Shown: positions 42,990 to 51,576, counted from the first letter of the stretch. The stretch is 64,000 nucleotides of DNA from CADEDV01 sp964596345 (GCA_964596345.1 CAZQSZ010000004.1:124001-188000); one strand, 5' to 3'. The notes: generated from the letters alone by a model not told the origin. Numbers and translations: made by a program.

Positions 42990-43715
42990 ATGAAAAACAA
43001 ATTCATTTACGTAGTGGCCATTGTTGCCACAGCGGTCATCGTATTAAATGCCTGTCGTCATGAGATATTAAACCCCGGCAACGGCGGTAGTGGAAGTGGC
43101 GGAACTGGTGGCGGTGGCGGTACTCCTCCTGCTGTTTCCAATTGCAGCCCTGACACGGTCTATTTTGTAAATAGCATCATGCCGATCATCGCATCCAATT
43201 GTACTATGAGCGGATGTCATGATAATATCACTCATGCTGATGGTGTGGATCTTACAACGTATACCAAGATCGTTCGTTATGTGGTACCCGGAAATGCAGC
43301 CAACAGTAAACTTTACAAAGAGATCATTAAGACCGGTAGTGGCAGAATGCCACCACCACCAATGGCACCGCTTACAGCTGCGCAGATCGCTTTAGTACAA
43401 AAATGGATCAACCAGGGAGCAAAGAATAACAACTGTGTGGGTAGTTGTGATACCGCTACGTTTACTTACAGTGCCGCTGTTAAACCGATCATGACAGGCA
43501 AATGTGTGGGTTGTCATAATCCCAATAATCTGGGTGGTAATATAGACCTCTCAACCCATGCTGCTGTTAAAGTAACGGCACTCAATGGCAAGTTGTATGG
43601 TTCTGTGGCACACCTGACTGGTTATTCTCCCATGCCTAAAAATTCAGCAAAACTCTCTGATTGTGAAATCAGGCAGATACAGAAATGGATCACGGCCGGA
43701 TCACAAAACAATTAA
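42990..43715 (+). CDS. c-type cytochrome-like lipoprotein with two heme-binding motifs
   Basis: 241 residues. Lipoprotein signal (Cys22 in LNAC) and a Gly/Ser-rich linker (about 30-46) tether two repeats of a small cytochrome domain. The first has CTMSGCH (Cys71, Cys76, His77), an unusual CX4CH motif. The second has CVGCH (172-176), a normal CXXCH. Both domains have the following pattern ending in QKWI. It is likely an outer-membrane or periplasmic electron carrier. It starts an operon with a second small cytochrome, an OB-fold protein, YceI and a DUF5777 barrel. A candidate operator motif lies about 75-105 bp upstream. Confidence 0.82.
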   Translation: MKNKFIYVVAIVATAVIVLNACRHEILNPGNGGSGSGGTGGGGGTPPAVSNCSPDTVYFVNSIMPIIASNCTMSGCHDNITHADGVDLTTYTKIVRYVVPGNAANSKLYKEIIKTGSGRMPPPPMAPLTAAQIALVQKWINQGAKNNNCVGSCDTATFTYSAAVKPIMTGKCVGCHNPNNLGGNIDLSTHAAVKVTALNGKLYGSVAHLTGYSPMPKNSAKLSDCEIRQIQKWITAGSQNN

Positions 43716-43726
43716 AATCCATCACA

Positions 43727-44107
43727 ATGAAAATAATCATTTCAGTTTTACTACTATCCTGTATCGTATTCATAAGCTCCTGTTATTATGACAAGGAAGA
43801 GTTGTTATATGGCGGAGCCAACAGTGCACCCTGTACTGATTCGGCGGGCACTGTTTCCTATGCACAGAAAATCGTTCCCATGTTACAGCAGTATTGCTAC
43901 AGTTGTCATACAGGCAGTTTTCCATCGGGCAATGAATTAATGGGTACTTATGCTGCCGACAAAGCAATGGGCCAGAACGGAAAACTTTTTGGCACTGTCA
44001 ATCATTCAACCGGCTTTTCCCCCATGCCCAAAGGAATGCCTAAGATGACCGCCTGCCAGATCGCAACGATCAGGAAATGGATCGATTCAGGGATGTTAAA
44101 CAATTAA
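43727..44107 (+). CDS. Small c-type cytochrome-like lipoprotein
   Basis: 126 residues from the ATG at 43727, preferred over an upstream in-frame start because it begins a lipoprotein signal (Cys19 in FISSC). It has one heme motif CYSCH (57-61) and the same C-terminal pattern (SPMPKGMPKMTACQIATIRKWI) as the second half of the gene before it, so the two are probably duplicates. It likely binds one heme c and shuttles electrons in the periplasm with its neighbour. It is 11 bp after the previous gene. Confidence 0.82.
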   Translation: MKIIISVLLLSCIVFISSCYYDKEELLYGGANSAPCTDSAGTVSYAQKIVPMLQQYCYSCHTGSFPSGNELMGTYAADKAMGQNGKLFGTVNHSTGFSPMPKGMPKMTACQIATIRKWIDSGMLNN

Positions 44108-44127
44108 ACTTTAAAACTCCACCGGGT

Positions 44128-44586
44128 ATGAAACGAAAAAACAAAATCATTCTTACTGTGGTAGTGTCAGTGCTGGTTATTGCCGGTGCTGCTGCTATCT
44201 ACATATACAAAGAGTATAACAGGGCTCATAAAGACACCGCAAAATTAGCAGCAGACTATACCGTAAGTGCAGCGGACTTTGTCAATGAGTTTACTGGCAA
44301 TGAACAAGCTTCTAATAAAAAATACTGGGATAAGATCATCCACGTGGATGGAATTGTAAAATCAGTAGACAAAGATGACAGGGGCTTTTATTCCATTATA
44401 ATCGGGGATACGGCTTCTATGTCATCTGTACGCTGCAGTATGGACAGTATTCATAACAAGGAGGCTGAGTCTGTAAAACCCGGAAGCCTGATTGGTATGA
44501 AAGGGATCTGCTCTGGTTTTAATGCTGATGAACTCCTCGGGTCTGATGTTATTCTCGTTCGTTGTGTAATTGATGAAAAAAAATAA
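44128..44586 (+). CDS. Membrane-anchored OB-fold (tRNA_anti-like) protein
   Basis: 152 residues from the ATG at 44128. An N-terminal membrane anchor (about residues 6-27) is followed by an OB-fold of the tRNA_anti-like type: KKYWDKIIHVDGIVKSVDKDDRGFYSIIIGDTASMSSVRC and LIGMKGICSGFNADELLGSDVILVRCVI. The pair of Cys in the latter half is notable. The biological ligand is unknown; this domain is often found beside YceI and cytochrome genes in Bacteroidota, a context repeated here. Gap to the previous gene is 20 bp. Confidence 0.75.
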   Translation: MKRKNKIILTVVVSVLVIAGAAAIYIYKEYNRAHKDTAKLAADYTVSAADFVNEFTGNEQASNKKYWDKIIHVDGIVKSVDKDDRGFYSIIIGDTASMSSVRCSMDSIHNKEAESVKPGSLIGMKGICSGFNADELLGSDVILVRCVIDEKK

Positions 44587-44610
44587 TTTCTTAAATAAAA
44601 AATCTTAAGT

Positions 44611-45174
44611 ATGAAAAACAAGTTTTTAGTGATCGCTGTGGCTGTTCTGATCAGCAGCAGCAGCTCTTTCGGGCAAAAATATTTTACCAAAACCGGTAAA
44701 ATCAATTTCGATGCAACAACAGCCAGTTCTCCCGAAAAGATCGAAGGCGTTAACAGAACTGCTACCTGTGTGGTGGATACTAAGACCGGTAACCTGCAGT
44801 TTGCTTTACTAATGAAAGGGTTTGAATTTGAAAGGGCCCTGATGGAAGAGCATTTCAACGAGAACTATGTAGAGAGTCATAAATTTCCAAAGGCAGAGTT
44901 TAAAGGGGCTATCAGTAACAATGAAGCAGTTAACTATAGCAAAGATGGGACGTATGCCATTAAAGTGAAAGGTAAACTGACCATGCATGGCGAAACAAAG
45001 GAGGTGGAAACAGATGGTAAGCTGATCATTCAAAATGGAAAAATAACCGCTACAGCTGATTTTAGTGTAGTGCTGGCTGATTTTAAAGTGACCATACCCG
45101 GATTAGTAGCGGATAAAGTTGCTAAAACAGCTAAAATTTCTGTAACCTGTTCGCTAGAACCCCTGAAGGGATAA
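44611..45174 (+). CDS. YceI-family protein
   Basis: 187 residues. Signal peptide (MKNKFLVIAVAVLISSSSSFGQ), then a lipocalin-like YceI beta-barrel (KTGKINFDATTASSPEKIEGVNRT through KGKLTMHGETKEVETDGKL). YceI proteins bind isoprenoid or amide-lipid ligands, such as polyisoprenoid quinones, in the periplasm. Position between an OB-fold protein and a DUF5777 barrel in a cytochrome operon suggests a link to quinone or electron transfer, which is inference. Confidence 0.88.
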   Translation: MKNKFLVIAVAVLISSSSSFGQKYFTKTGKINFDATTASSPEKIEGVNRTATCVVDTKTGNLQFALLMKGFEFERALMEEHFNENYVESHKFPKAEFKGAISNNEAVNYSKDGTYAIKVKGKLTMHGETKEVETDGKLIIQNGKITATADFSVVLADFKVTIPGLVADKVAKTAKISVTCSLEPLKG

Positions 45175-45186
45175 AATCTGATTATC

Positions 45187-46098
45187 ATGAAAAAACTATC
45201 GGTTTCTATTTTTTTATTGCTGTTTCTCTTTTCTGGTATCACCGTGTTAGCACAGGATGAAGACTTGCTGAAACTGGTGGGTGAAGAAAAGCCGAAAAAG
45301 GAAATCACAAAGTATGCCTTTAAATCCCCACGGGTCATTAACAGCCATTCGATGGAATTTTTAAATCCCGGTACAATGGATTTCAGGATCCTGCACCGTT
45401 TTGGTCCGCTGGACCAGGGATATAAAAGTCTCTTTGGTCTTGACCAGGCCAGTATGCGGATGGGATTTGACTTTGGTATCCTGCAAAACCTGATGGTGGG
45501 TGTGGGAAGAAGTACTTACAAAAAGGAACTCGATGCATTCATCAAGTTTGCACCCATCCGCCAATCAAAAGGTCCCTGGAGCTCCCCGGTTACGCTGGCC
45601 CTTGTTTCAGGGATGACGATGAATGGTCTTGATTGGGCTGATCCTTCCCGGAAGAATTTCTTCACTTCCAAACTGGGTTATTATTTCCAGGCGATCATTG
45701 GAAGAAAATTCAGCGAAGCATTAACGTTACAAGTATCTCCAACAATGGTGCATAATAACCTGGTGCCCTTGCAATCTGATCCCAATAATATCTATGCGAT
45801 CGGTGTCGGAGGAAGAATAAAACTTTCTCAACGTATCGCTTTTACCTGGGATTATTCGCATGTCGTTGTGGGTATGCCCGACAGCGGTTATTATCACCCG
45901 TTATCAGTTGGTTTTGATATTGAAACCGGGGGCCATGTTTTCCAGTTACATTTCTCGAATGCCACCGGGATGAATGAACGGGCTTTTATTACAGAAACAA
46001 CCGGGCAGTGGGGAAAGGCAGAAGTGCGGTTTGGATTTAACCTGTCGAGGGTGTTCCAGGTTAAAAAGAAAAAGGTATCGGGGCATGCAGATAAGTAA
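45187..46098 (+). CDS. DUF5777 family outer-membrane beta-barrel protein
   Basis: 303 residues. Signal peptide ending VLAQ (residue 22), then amphipathic strands characteristic of a beta-barrel: MDFRILHRFGPLDQGYKSLFGLDQASMRMGFDF, GYYFQAIIGRKFSEALTLQVSPTMVHNN, and a C-terminal FGFNLSRVF strand. It matches the DUF5777 family as I know it. Role unknown; as the outer-membrane member of the cytochrome, OB-fold and YceI operon it could link outer-membrane and periplasmic steps. A perfect 12-bp terminator hairpin follows at 46126. Confidence 0.8.
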   Translation: MKKLSVSIFLLLFLFSGITVLAQDEDLLKLVGEEKPKKEITKYAFKSPRVINSHSMEFLNPGTMDFRILHRFGPLDQGYKSLFGLDQASMRMGFDFGILQNLMVGVGRSTYKKELDAFIKFAPIRQSKGPWSSPVTLALVSGMTMNGLDWADPSRKNFFTSKLGYYFQAIIGRKFSEALTLQVSPTMVHNNLVPLQSDPNNIYAIGVGGRIKLSQRIAFTWDYSHVVVGMPDSGYYHPLSVGFDIETGGHVFQLHFSNATGMNERAFITETTGQWGKAEVRFGFNLSRVFQVKKKKVSGHADK

Positions 46099-46125
46099 TA
46101 CTGCAAGGCTGTTGCGATAATATTA

Positions 46126-46168
46126 ATTACCCGGATGTGTGTTGTTACGCATCCGGGTAATATTTTTG
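46126..46168 (+). terminator. Strong terminator hairpin before DUF6660
   Basis: ATTACCCGGATG (46126-46137) pairs perfectly with CATCCGGGTAAT (46150-46161), followed by ATTTTTG. It ends the cytochrome operon, and the next gene starts 7 nt further on, so its leader contains this hairpin. Confidence 0.85.
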
Positions 46169-46174
46169 TATCCG

Positions 46175-46480
46175 GTGAAGCTTGTCAGCTACATATTTTC
46201 CTTTTACTTAATACTGCTTTCAGTAGTGCCTTGCTGTTCACCTGATGATTGCAACAATGAAATAACTGGCCAAGAGATTAGCCATGAAAGCAAGGAGGAG
46301 GATTGTGGTGGTTGTTCTCCTTTCTTTAGTTGTGAAGGCTGTGCTGCCGCTACGATTACAGTTGAACCGGTGCATTTTGAAATAGCTCCCACCCAGGGCA
46401 TAATAGTACATGCCGGATATATACAAAGCTCCCTTCCGGATATTGATTTCGATTTCTGGCAGCCGCCGAAAATAGTTTAA
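46175..46480 (+). CDS. DUF6660 family small Cys-rich protein
   Basis: 101 residues from a GTG start at 46175 (GTG AAG CTT GTC). The frame is open upstream, but this start gives the family's hydrophobic signal KLVSYIFSFYLILLSVVPC. The mature part is short and Cys-rich (CCSPDDC, then CGGCSPFFSCEGC), with a C-terminal FDFWQPPKIV. The family is small and of unknown function; in my memory it occurs right before TonB receptors near heavy-metal genes, and here a TonB receptor follows at 46540. Metal binding by the Cys cluster is plausible, not shown. Confidence 0.68.
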   Translation: MKLVSYIFSFYLILLSVVPCCSPDDCNNEITGQEISHESKEEDCGGCSPFFSCEGCAAATITVEPVHFEIAPTQGIIVHAGYIQSSLPDIDFDFWQPPKIV

Positions 46481-46539
46481 TATATCTACGCTACTCAAAG
46501 CGACAATCCATTTTTGATATATCAAACTAATTTCTGGAA

Positions 46540-48699
46540 ATGAATAAAATTATTTTATTGATAGCGGCATTAGTATGCACTGTAATTTCTTTTGGACAAA
46601 ATATAATTAAAGTAAAAGTTGTCGATGCTGAAACAAAAGAACCGCTACCGAATACATCAATTATTTTAAAAGGAGCAGACCCTGGGCATATTACCAATAA
46701 TGCAGGTGAAGCAAAGATGCTTATGCCCGAGGGTAAAAGACTGTTACTGTTTTCTCATGTAAGCTATGAAACAAATGAAGTGTGGGTCGAAATCCCATTC
46801 AAAGACTCTTTGCTCCTGGTAGAGATGCAGCCGAAAGAAGAGGAGGAGGAAGAAGTGATCATTCAATCCACCCGCAGTTCCAGAACAATCAGGGATATAC
46901 CGACCCGGGTCGAGTTCATTGCCGGAGAAGAGCTGGATGAAAAGGCGAATATGAAACCTGGCGATATCCGGATGGTACTGACGGAAAGTACAGGCATTCA
47001 AACACAACAAACCTCAGCCACATCGGCCAACTCATCTATCCGCATCCAGGGACTGGATGGAAGATATACCCAGTTACTAAAAGACGGGTTTCCCTTATAT
47101 GCCGGTATGAGCAGTGGATTGGGATTATTACAAACGCCTCCACTGGATATGAAGCAATTTGAAGTGATCAAAGGATCCGCCTCCACTCTATATGGCGGCG
47201 GGGCCATTGCCGGTCTCGTTAACCTGATTTCCAAAACACCACAGGAAGAAAGGGAATTGAAATTTCACCTGGATGCAACTTCTGGCGGCGGGTTGAATAC
47301 AAGCGGATTTTATGGCGAAAAATATGGAAAAACGGGTGTAACAGTTTTTGCTTCCCGCAACAGCAATGCACCTTACGATCCCGCTGAAATTGGCTTAACT
47401 GCTATTCCAAAATTTGAACGGTATACCATCAATCCTAAATTCTTTGCGTATTTCAACGGTAAGACCACACTAAGCGTAGGTGTAAATATTACCCACGAAG
47501 ACAGAACAGGTGGCGATATTGATTATATAAAAAGGAATAAGCCTTCCGGGTTTTATGAAAATAATAATACGGACCGCTACAGTTCACAGGCAAAATTTGA
47601 GTACCAGTTTAACCGGCACAACCATCTTACGGTAAAAAATAGTTTTAGCCGTTTTCAACGGGTGATAACATCACCGGGCTATGTGTTTAACGGAACACAG
47701 GAAGCAAGTTTTTCAGAGCTGACTTATGTTTCCACCCGGGAAAAGATGGAATGGATTACGGGCTTTAATCTCGTAACAGATCATTTTAACGAACAGCAAT
47801 TAACGGCTACGCCACTACGGAATTATAAACAATCAACCACCGGGTTGTTTATACAGAACAACTGGAAATTGAGTGAGCTGTTTCACCTGGAGACGGGTGT
47901 CAGGGCTGATCATGTAAAGGATTATGGATTTGTATTGCTGCCCCGGTTTTCAGCATTGATCAGGTTCAGCCCTGAATTGAGTTCAAGAATTGGCGGTGGA
48001 TTGGGGTACAAAACCCCGTCTGTTTTTACAGAGGAAAGTGAACGCCTGCAATACAGGGATGTCTTGCCTGTAAATGATAACGTAAATAAATTGGAAAGGA
48101 GTTATGGAATCAATGCAGATATCAACTACAAAACAAAGTTTGCAGACGGGGAGGTAAGTTTCAGCATTAACCACTTGTTCTTCTACACCCGCATTACCGA
48201 CCCTTTGTTACTGCAACCGGCAGGCGGCGTTTACCAGTTTAATAATGTAAATGGCCATTTCGACAGCCGGGGAACGGAGACCAATGTGAAATTAGGATAT
48301 GCTGACTTCAAATTATTTCTCGGCTACACGTTTACGCAGGCCAACCTGCACCAGGGGCCTGTTAAAACAGAGAATTTTCTTACCCCCCGGCACCGGCTGA
48401 ATTCGGTATTGATGTATGAAGTGGAAGAAAGGTGGAAACTGGGCCTGGAAGCTTATTATTTCAGCAAACAACAACTGAGTGATGGAACCATCGGAAGGGC
48501 CTACTGGATAACAGGCTTTATGGCTGAGAAACTCTGGGAAAAGTTTTCTGTATATATCAATTTTGAGAATTTTTTAGATGCAAGACAAACCCGGTATGAA
48601 AGTATTTATACGGGGTCAATAACCAACCCCGTATTCAGGGATATTTATGCTCCGCTGGATGGGTTTGTGGTAAATGGAGGAATTAAGCTGAACCTGTAA
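46540..48699 (+). CDS. TonB-dependent receptor with carboxypeptidase-like N-terminal domain
   Basis: 719 residues. Signal peptide (about 1-19), then a CarboxypepD_reg-like beta-domain (about 22-95), a plug domain (about 105-230, including SSIRIQGLDGRYTQLLKDGFPLY) and a barrel of about 480 residues ending in GGIKLNL. The phrase RIQGLDGRY and VIKGSASTLYGGGAIAG are typical plug segments. Substrate is unknown; there is no SusD partner. It follows DUF6660, a small Cys-rich protein, so a metal complex or siderophore is more likely than a glycan. Confidence 0.9.
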   Translation: MNKIILLIAALVCTVISFGQNIIKVKVVDAETKEPLPNTSIILKGADPGHITNNAGEAKMLMPEGKRLLLFSHVSYETNEVWVEIPFKDSLLLVEMQPKEEEEEEVIIQSTRSSRTIRDIPTRVEFIAGEELDEKANMKPGDIRMVLTESTGIQTQQTSATSANSSIRIQGLDGRYTQLLKDGFPLYAGMSSGLGLLQTPPLDMKQFEVIKGSASTLYGGGAIAGLVNLISKTPQEERELKFHLDATSGGGLNTSGFYGEKYGKTGVTVFASRNSNAPYDPAEIGLTAIPKFERYTINPKFFAYFNGKTTLSVGVNITHEDRTGGDIDYIKRNKPSGFYENNNTDRYSSQAKFEYQFNRHNHLTVKNSFSRFQRVITSPGYVFNGTQEASFSELTYVSTREKMEWITGFNLVTDHFNEQQLTATPLRNYKQSTTGLFIQNNWKLSELFHLETGVRADHVKDYGFVLLPRFSALIRFSPELSSRIGGGLGYKTPSVFTEESERLQYRDVLPVNDNVNKLERSYGINADINYKTKFADGEVSFSINHLFFYTRITDPLLLQPAGGVYQFNNVNGHFDSRGTETNVKLGYADFKLFLGYTFTQANLHQGPVKTENFLTPRHRLNSVLMYEVEERWKLGLEAYYFSKQQLSDGTIGRAYWITGFMAEKLWEKFSVYINFENFLDARQTRYESIYTGSITNPVFRDIYAPLDGFVVNGGIKLNL

Positions 48700-48740
48700 G
48701 TTTCTTTTACCGGAGACAGCAGCGATTGAGTCATGCACTT

Positions 48741-48748
48741 TATTTTTG
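48741..48748 (+). promoter_or_regulatory. Candidate -7 box (TATTTTTG) for the nitroreductase gene
   Basis: Exact TAnnTTTG match 14 nt before the ATG at 48763. Confidence 0.5.
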
Positions 48749-48762
48749 CGTAAATTATACAA

Positions 48763-49344
48763 ATGAATCCAGAGCAGTTTAATGCATTAGCCCGTAGCCG
48801 CCGTTCCGTTTTCCCTGATCAGCTGGCTGAAGGTGCAAAAGTAGACGATGCAATAATTAAAGAAATCCTTACCAATGCCACCTGGGCACCGAACCATGGT
48901 AAACAGGAGCCCTGGCATTTTACAGTTTTTTCAGGCCAAGGGCTGCAAAAGCTGGCTGCTTTTCAAAGCGAACTGTATAAAGAGGAAGCAGGTGAGAACT
49001 TTAAAGATATTACCTATGCTAAACTGCAGCAGAATCCCCTGAAAGCCTCTCATGTCATTGCCATTGGAATGAAAAGAACGAATAATAAGAATATTCCTGA
49101 GATTGAAGATGTTGAGGCTGTCTCTTGCGCAGTACAAAATATATATCTTTCAGTTACTGCCTACGGGCTGGGAGGCTACTGGACCACGGGCGGAGTAACC
49201 TATAAAGAAAGTGCAAAATCATTTTTTGGTTTGGGCGAAGAAGATAAATTGCTTGGATTCTTCTATATAGGGCAGGTAGCTTTACCATCTACCGGCGGCA
49301 CCCGAAAATCAATTGAAGAAAAAACAACCTGGATAAACGGATAG
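48763..49344 (+). CDS. Nitroreductase-family FMN oxidoreductase
   Basis: 193 residues. FMN-dependent NAD(P)H oxidoreductase fold. N-terminal SRRSVFPDQL phosphate-binding segment, NATWAPNHGKQEPWHF, and the C-terminal GLGGYWTTGG motif are typical. Physiological substrates of the family include nitro compounds, quinones and flavins; none can be assigned. The gene is followed 5 bp later by the SET-domain gene. No metal or signal features. Confidence 0.88.
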   Translation: MNPEQFNALARSRRSVFPDQLAEGAKVDDAIIKEILTNATWAPNHGKQEPWHFTVFSGQGLQKLAAFQSELYKEEAGENFKDITYAKLQQNPLKASHVIAIGMKRTNNKNIPEIEDVEAVSCAVQNIYLSVTAYGLGGYWTTGGVTYKESAKSFFGLGEEDKLLGFFYIGQVALPSTGGTRKSIEEKTTWING

Positions 49345-49349
49345 ACAGC

Positions 49350-49781
49350 ATGGCAAAAACAATTACCACACCTCCCTATCATATTTATTACCCGGTCAAA
49401 GTGGCCAAAAGCAAAATTGCGGGCAAAGGAGCCTATGCTTTGCAGCGGATAACCGCCCGAAAAAAGATCGGCGACCTTGGTGGCGTTATCATAACAATGA
49501 AGGAAGCGATGAAACTGATCAAAGATCTGAAAGTGATCAACCTGGTGGAACTGGATGATGACCTGGCGTTGAACGCATCAGATAACCCCAACGATATGCG
49601 GTTCATTAACCATTCCTGTGACCCCAATACCTATTTGAGGGTAATGAAGAACCGGGTGGAGTTTTATGCTTTAAAGAATATTAAAAAAGGAGAAGAATTG
49701 AGCTGTGATTACGGGGAAACACATCATGATGGCAAACTCCCCTGCCGTTGCGGAGCTAAAAATTGCAGGGGATTTATCTGA
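49350..49781 (+). CDS. SET-domain protein (putative lysine methyltransferase)
   Basis: 143 residues, almost entirely a SET domain. Signature motifs RFINHSCDPN (84-93) and GEELSCDYGE (114-123) are intact, and a post-SET-like Cys motif CRCGAKNC (132-139) closes it. N-terminal AKSKIAGKGAYAL matches the SAM-binding start. SET domains methylate lysines; in bacteria small stand-alone versions have unknown targets. It sits between a nitroreductase gene and a di-heme peroxidase gene, probably in the same unit (gaps 5 and 20 bp). Eukaryotic-like domain architecture is notable. Confidence 0.88.
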   Translation: MAKTITTPPYHIYYPVKVAKSKIAGKGAYALQRITARKKIGDLGGVIITMKEAMKLIKDLKVINLVELDDDLALNASDNPNDMRFINHSCDPNTYLRVMKNRVEFYALKNIKKGEELSCDYGETHHDGKLPCRCGAKNCRGFI

Positions 49782-49801
49782 TACTTAGTACATCTTTATT
49801 T

Positions 49802-50869
49802 ATGCGAAAGCTGCTTATTGTTCTTTCTTTGTTACTGGTTGTTTTTCTTTCAGTGTCTTTCACTGCTGATATCATTCCAGCTGCAAACCTTCGGAAAATT
49901 TATTCTCAACCGGCATCTGCATGGCCCAAACCAGTTGTGGATGACGGGGTGGAGTGGAAAGAGTTAGGCCTGTTACCGGCAAGTCCTCTTGACGTACAAA
50001 AAGACTCTCTTCAGCATATTATTGAATTGGGAAAAATTCTGTTCTTTGACCCGCGGCTAAGCGGTTCCGGAAAAATCTCCTGTGCCAGTTGTCACCAGCC
50101 TGAATTAAACTGGACCGATGGAAAAGAAAAATCAACAGGTCATGAAGGAGCCATTACCAAAAGAAATGCTCCTACTATTCAGAACAGCTGGTTTTATCAT
50201 CGTTTATTTTGGGATGGCCGTTCAAGTGACCTGCAGGACCAGGCTTTTGCACCCATTGTCAGTGAATCAGAGATGAACAGCGATATGCCGGATGTGATGC
50301 GGAAACTCCGGCGCATCAACGGCTATAAAGAATTATTTAAAAAAGCATTTGGCTCCGGAGAGATCGGTCCGGACCGGATGACAGAAGCGATCGCTGTTTT
50401 TGAAAAGACGATTGTCAGTGCTAAGAGCAGGTTTGATCAATTTTTGGAGGGCGATAAAAAAGCTTTAAGTAATAGTGAGCTTCGCGGCCTGCATTTGTTC
50501 CGCACCAAAGCAAGATGTATCAATTGTCATAATGGCCCGTTGTTTTCTGATAATAGTTTTCATAACAGTGGTTTTTCAAACAATGATGCCGGGTATTATA
50601 AAGTGACCCATAGGGACGAAGATTCTGCAAAGTTCAAAACCCCCTCCTTAAGGGATGTGACCAAAACCGGTCCCTGGATGCATGATGGTAATATGAAAGA
50701 CCTTTCAGCCATCATCAGCCGGTATAGTCTTGCTCAATTCCCGGCAGGAGCTGATCCTTTACTCAAACCTACCGGCCTGAGTTTCAGAGAACAAAAAGAT
50801 ATTTTGAGCTTTCTTAGTGCTATTTCGGCCGGGCCTCTGCCATTTAAAAAACCGGGTTTACCACAATAA
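49802..50869 (+). CDS. Di-heme cytochrome c peroxidase (MauG/CcpA-type)
   Basis: 355 residues from the ATG at 49802, which starts a hydrophobic signal (MRKLLIVLSLLLVVFLSVSF). Two heme motifs: CASCH (94-98) and CINCH (239-243). The conserved NAPTIQN, FWDGRSSDLQDQA and TPSLRDVTKTGPWMHDG segments are family hallmarks. It should reduce hydrogen peroxide in the periplasm with electrons from a small cytochrome, for which the cytochrome lipoproteins at 42990-44107 are candidates. DUF4920 follows 65 bp later. Confidence 0.93.
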   Translation: MRKLLIVLSLLLVVFLSVSFTADIIPAANLRKIYSQPASAWPKPVVDDGVEWKELGLLPASPLDVQKDSLQHIIELGKILFFDPRLSGSGKISCASCHQPELNWTDGKEKSTGHEGAITKRNAPTIQNSWFYHRLFWDGRSSDLQDQAFAPIVSESEMNSDMPDVMRKLRRINGYKELFKKAFGSGEIGPDRMTEAIAVFEKTIVSAKSRFDQFLEGDKKALSNSELRGLHLFRTKARCINCHNGPLFSDNSFHNSGFSNNDAGYYKVTHRDEDSAKFKTPSLRDVTKTGPWMHDGNMKDLSAIISRYSLAQFPAGADPLLKPTGLSFREQKDILSFLSAISAGPLPFKKPGLPQ

Positions 50870-50934
50870 GCAACTATTTCCCGTTAAAAGTTATCTTTGA
50901 TCTCCAAATCTTAAAATATTCAAAAACGATAATC

Positions 50935-51417
50935 ATGAAAAAATTCTTATTTACAGTTGCTATCACTGCTTTTGGTTTCATTGCAAATGCCCAGCCCCCG
51001 GCCGGAGAAGCAAAGCCCGGTGAATGGTATGGTGAAAAACTGACAGCTGATGGTGCCGTTGCGCTTACTGATGTGGCGAAAAAATTGGCTAACAATGGCG
51101 GTGAAGGCACCATTGATACAAAAGTGAAAGCAAAGATCGTTGATGTATGTCCAAAAAAAGGCTGTTGGTTGAAACTGGAACTGGCAGATGGACAAACTGC
51201 CATGGTTAAAATGAAAGATTATGGCTTCTTCCTGCCGCTTGCCGCAAAAGGAAAAACTGTGATCGTTGATGGAGAAGTAAAAATGAAAACAGTATCTGTT
51301 GAAGAACTCAAACACTATGCTGAGGACGCCAAGAAAACAAAAGAAGAGATTGAAGCAATCACCAAACCCGAAAAAGAAGTACGGGTTACTGCAAAAGGTA
51401 TCCTGGTAGTGGAATAA
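50935..51417 (+). CDS. DUF4920 family secreted protein
   Basis: 160 residues. Signal peptide ending NAQ, then a compact beta-domain of the DUF4920 type: GEWYGEKLTADGAVALTD, IVDVCPKKGCWLKLELADG (CPKKGCW is the hallmark) and VIVDGEVKMKTVSVEELKHYAEDAKK. The family occurs in Bacteroidota periplasm; function unknown, possibly an OB-like fold carrying a Cys pair. It directly follows the peroxidase gene. A terminator closes the unit. Confidence 0.85.
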   Translation: MKKFLFTVAITAFGFIANAQPPAGEAKPGEWYGEKLTADGAVALTDVAKKLANNGGEGTIDTKVKAKIVDVCPKKGCWLKLELADGQTAMVKMKDYGFFLPLAAKGKTVIVDGEVKMKTVSVEELKHYAEDAKKTKEEIEAITKPEKEVRVTAKGILVVE

Positions 51418-51439
51418 TATTTTTTATAATTTTTTGGAG

Positions 51440-51472
51440 GGGCCGTCTTACAAAAGACGGCCCTTTTCTTTT
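51440..51472 (+). terminator. Intrinsic terminator after DUF4920
   Basis: GGGCCGTCTT (51440-51449) and AAGACGGCCC (51454-51463) pair perfectly around ACAA, followed by TTTTCTTTT. Confidence 0.9.
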
Positions 51473-51489
51473 GCCCTGCGCATAGTTTT

Positions 51490-51527
51490 CGGATTGCGTA
51501 AACCGTTTTTCTCATCCCGTAAGTACC
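51490..51527 (+). promoter_or_regulatory. Candidate operator CGGATTGCGTAAACC plus CCCGTAAGT
   Basis: CGGATTGCGTAAACC at 51490-51504, with CCCGTAAGT starting at 51516, about 50-85 bp before the FecA-like gene. It matches the sites at 42885 and 57612. Confidence 0.5.
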
Positions 51528-51576
51528 AGCCGGTTATTCAGTACCACCTTTGTGAGCCGAAACCAAAGAATAGTAT

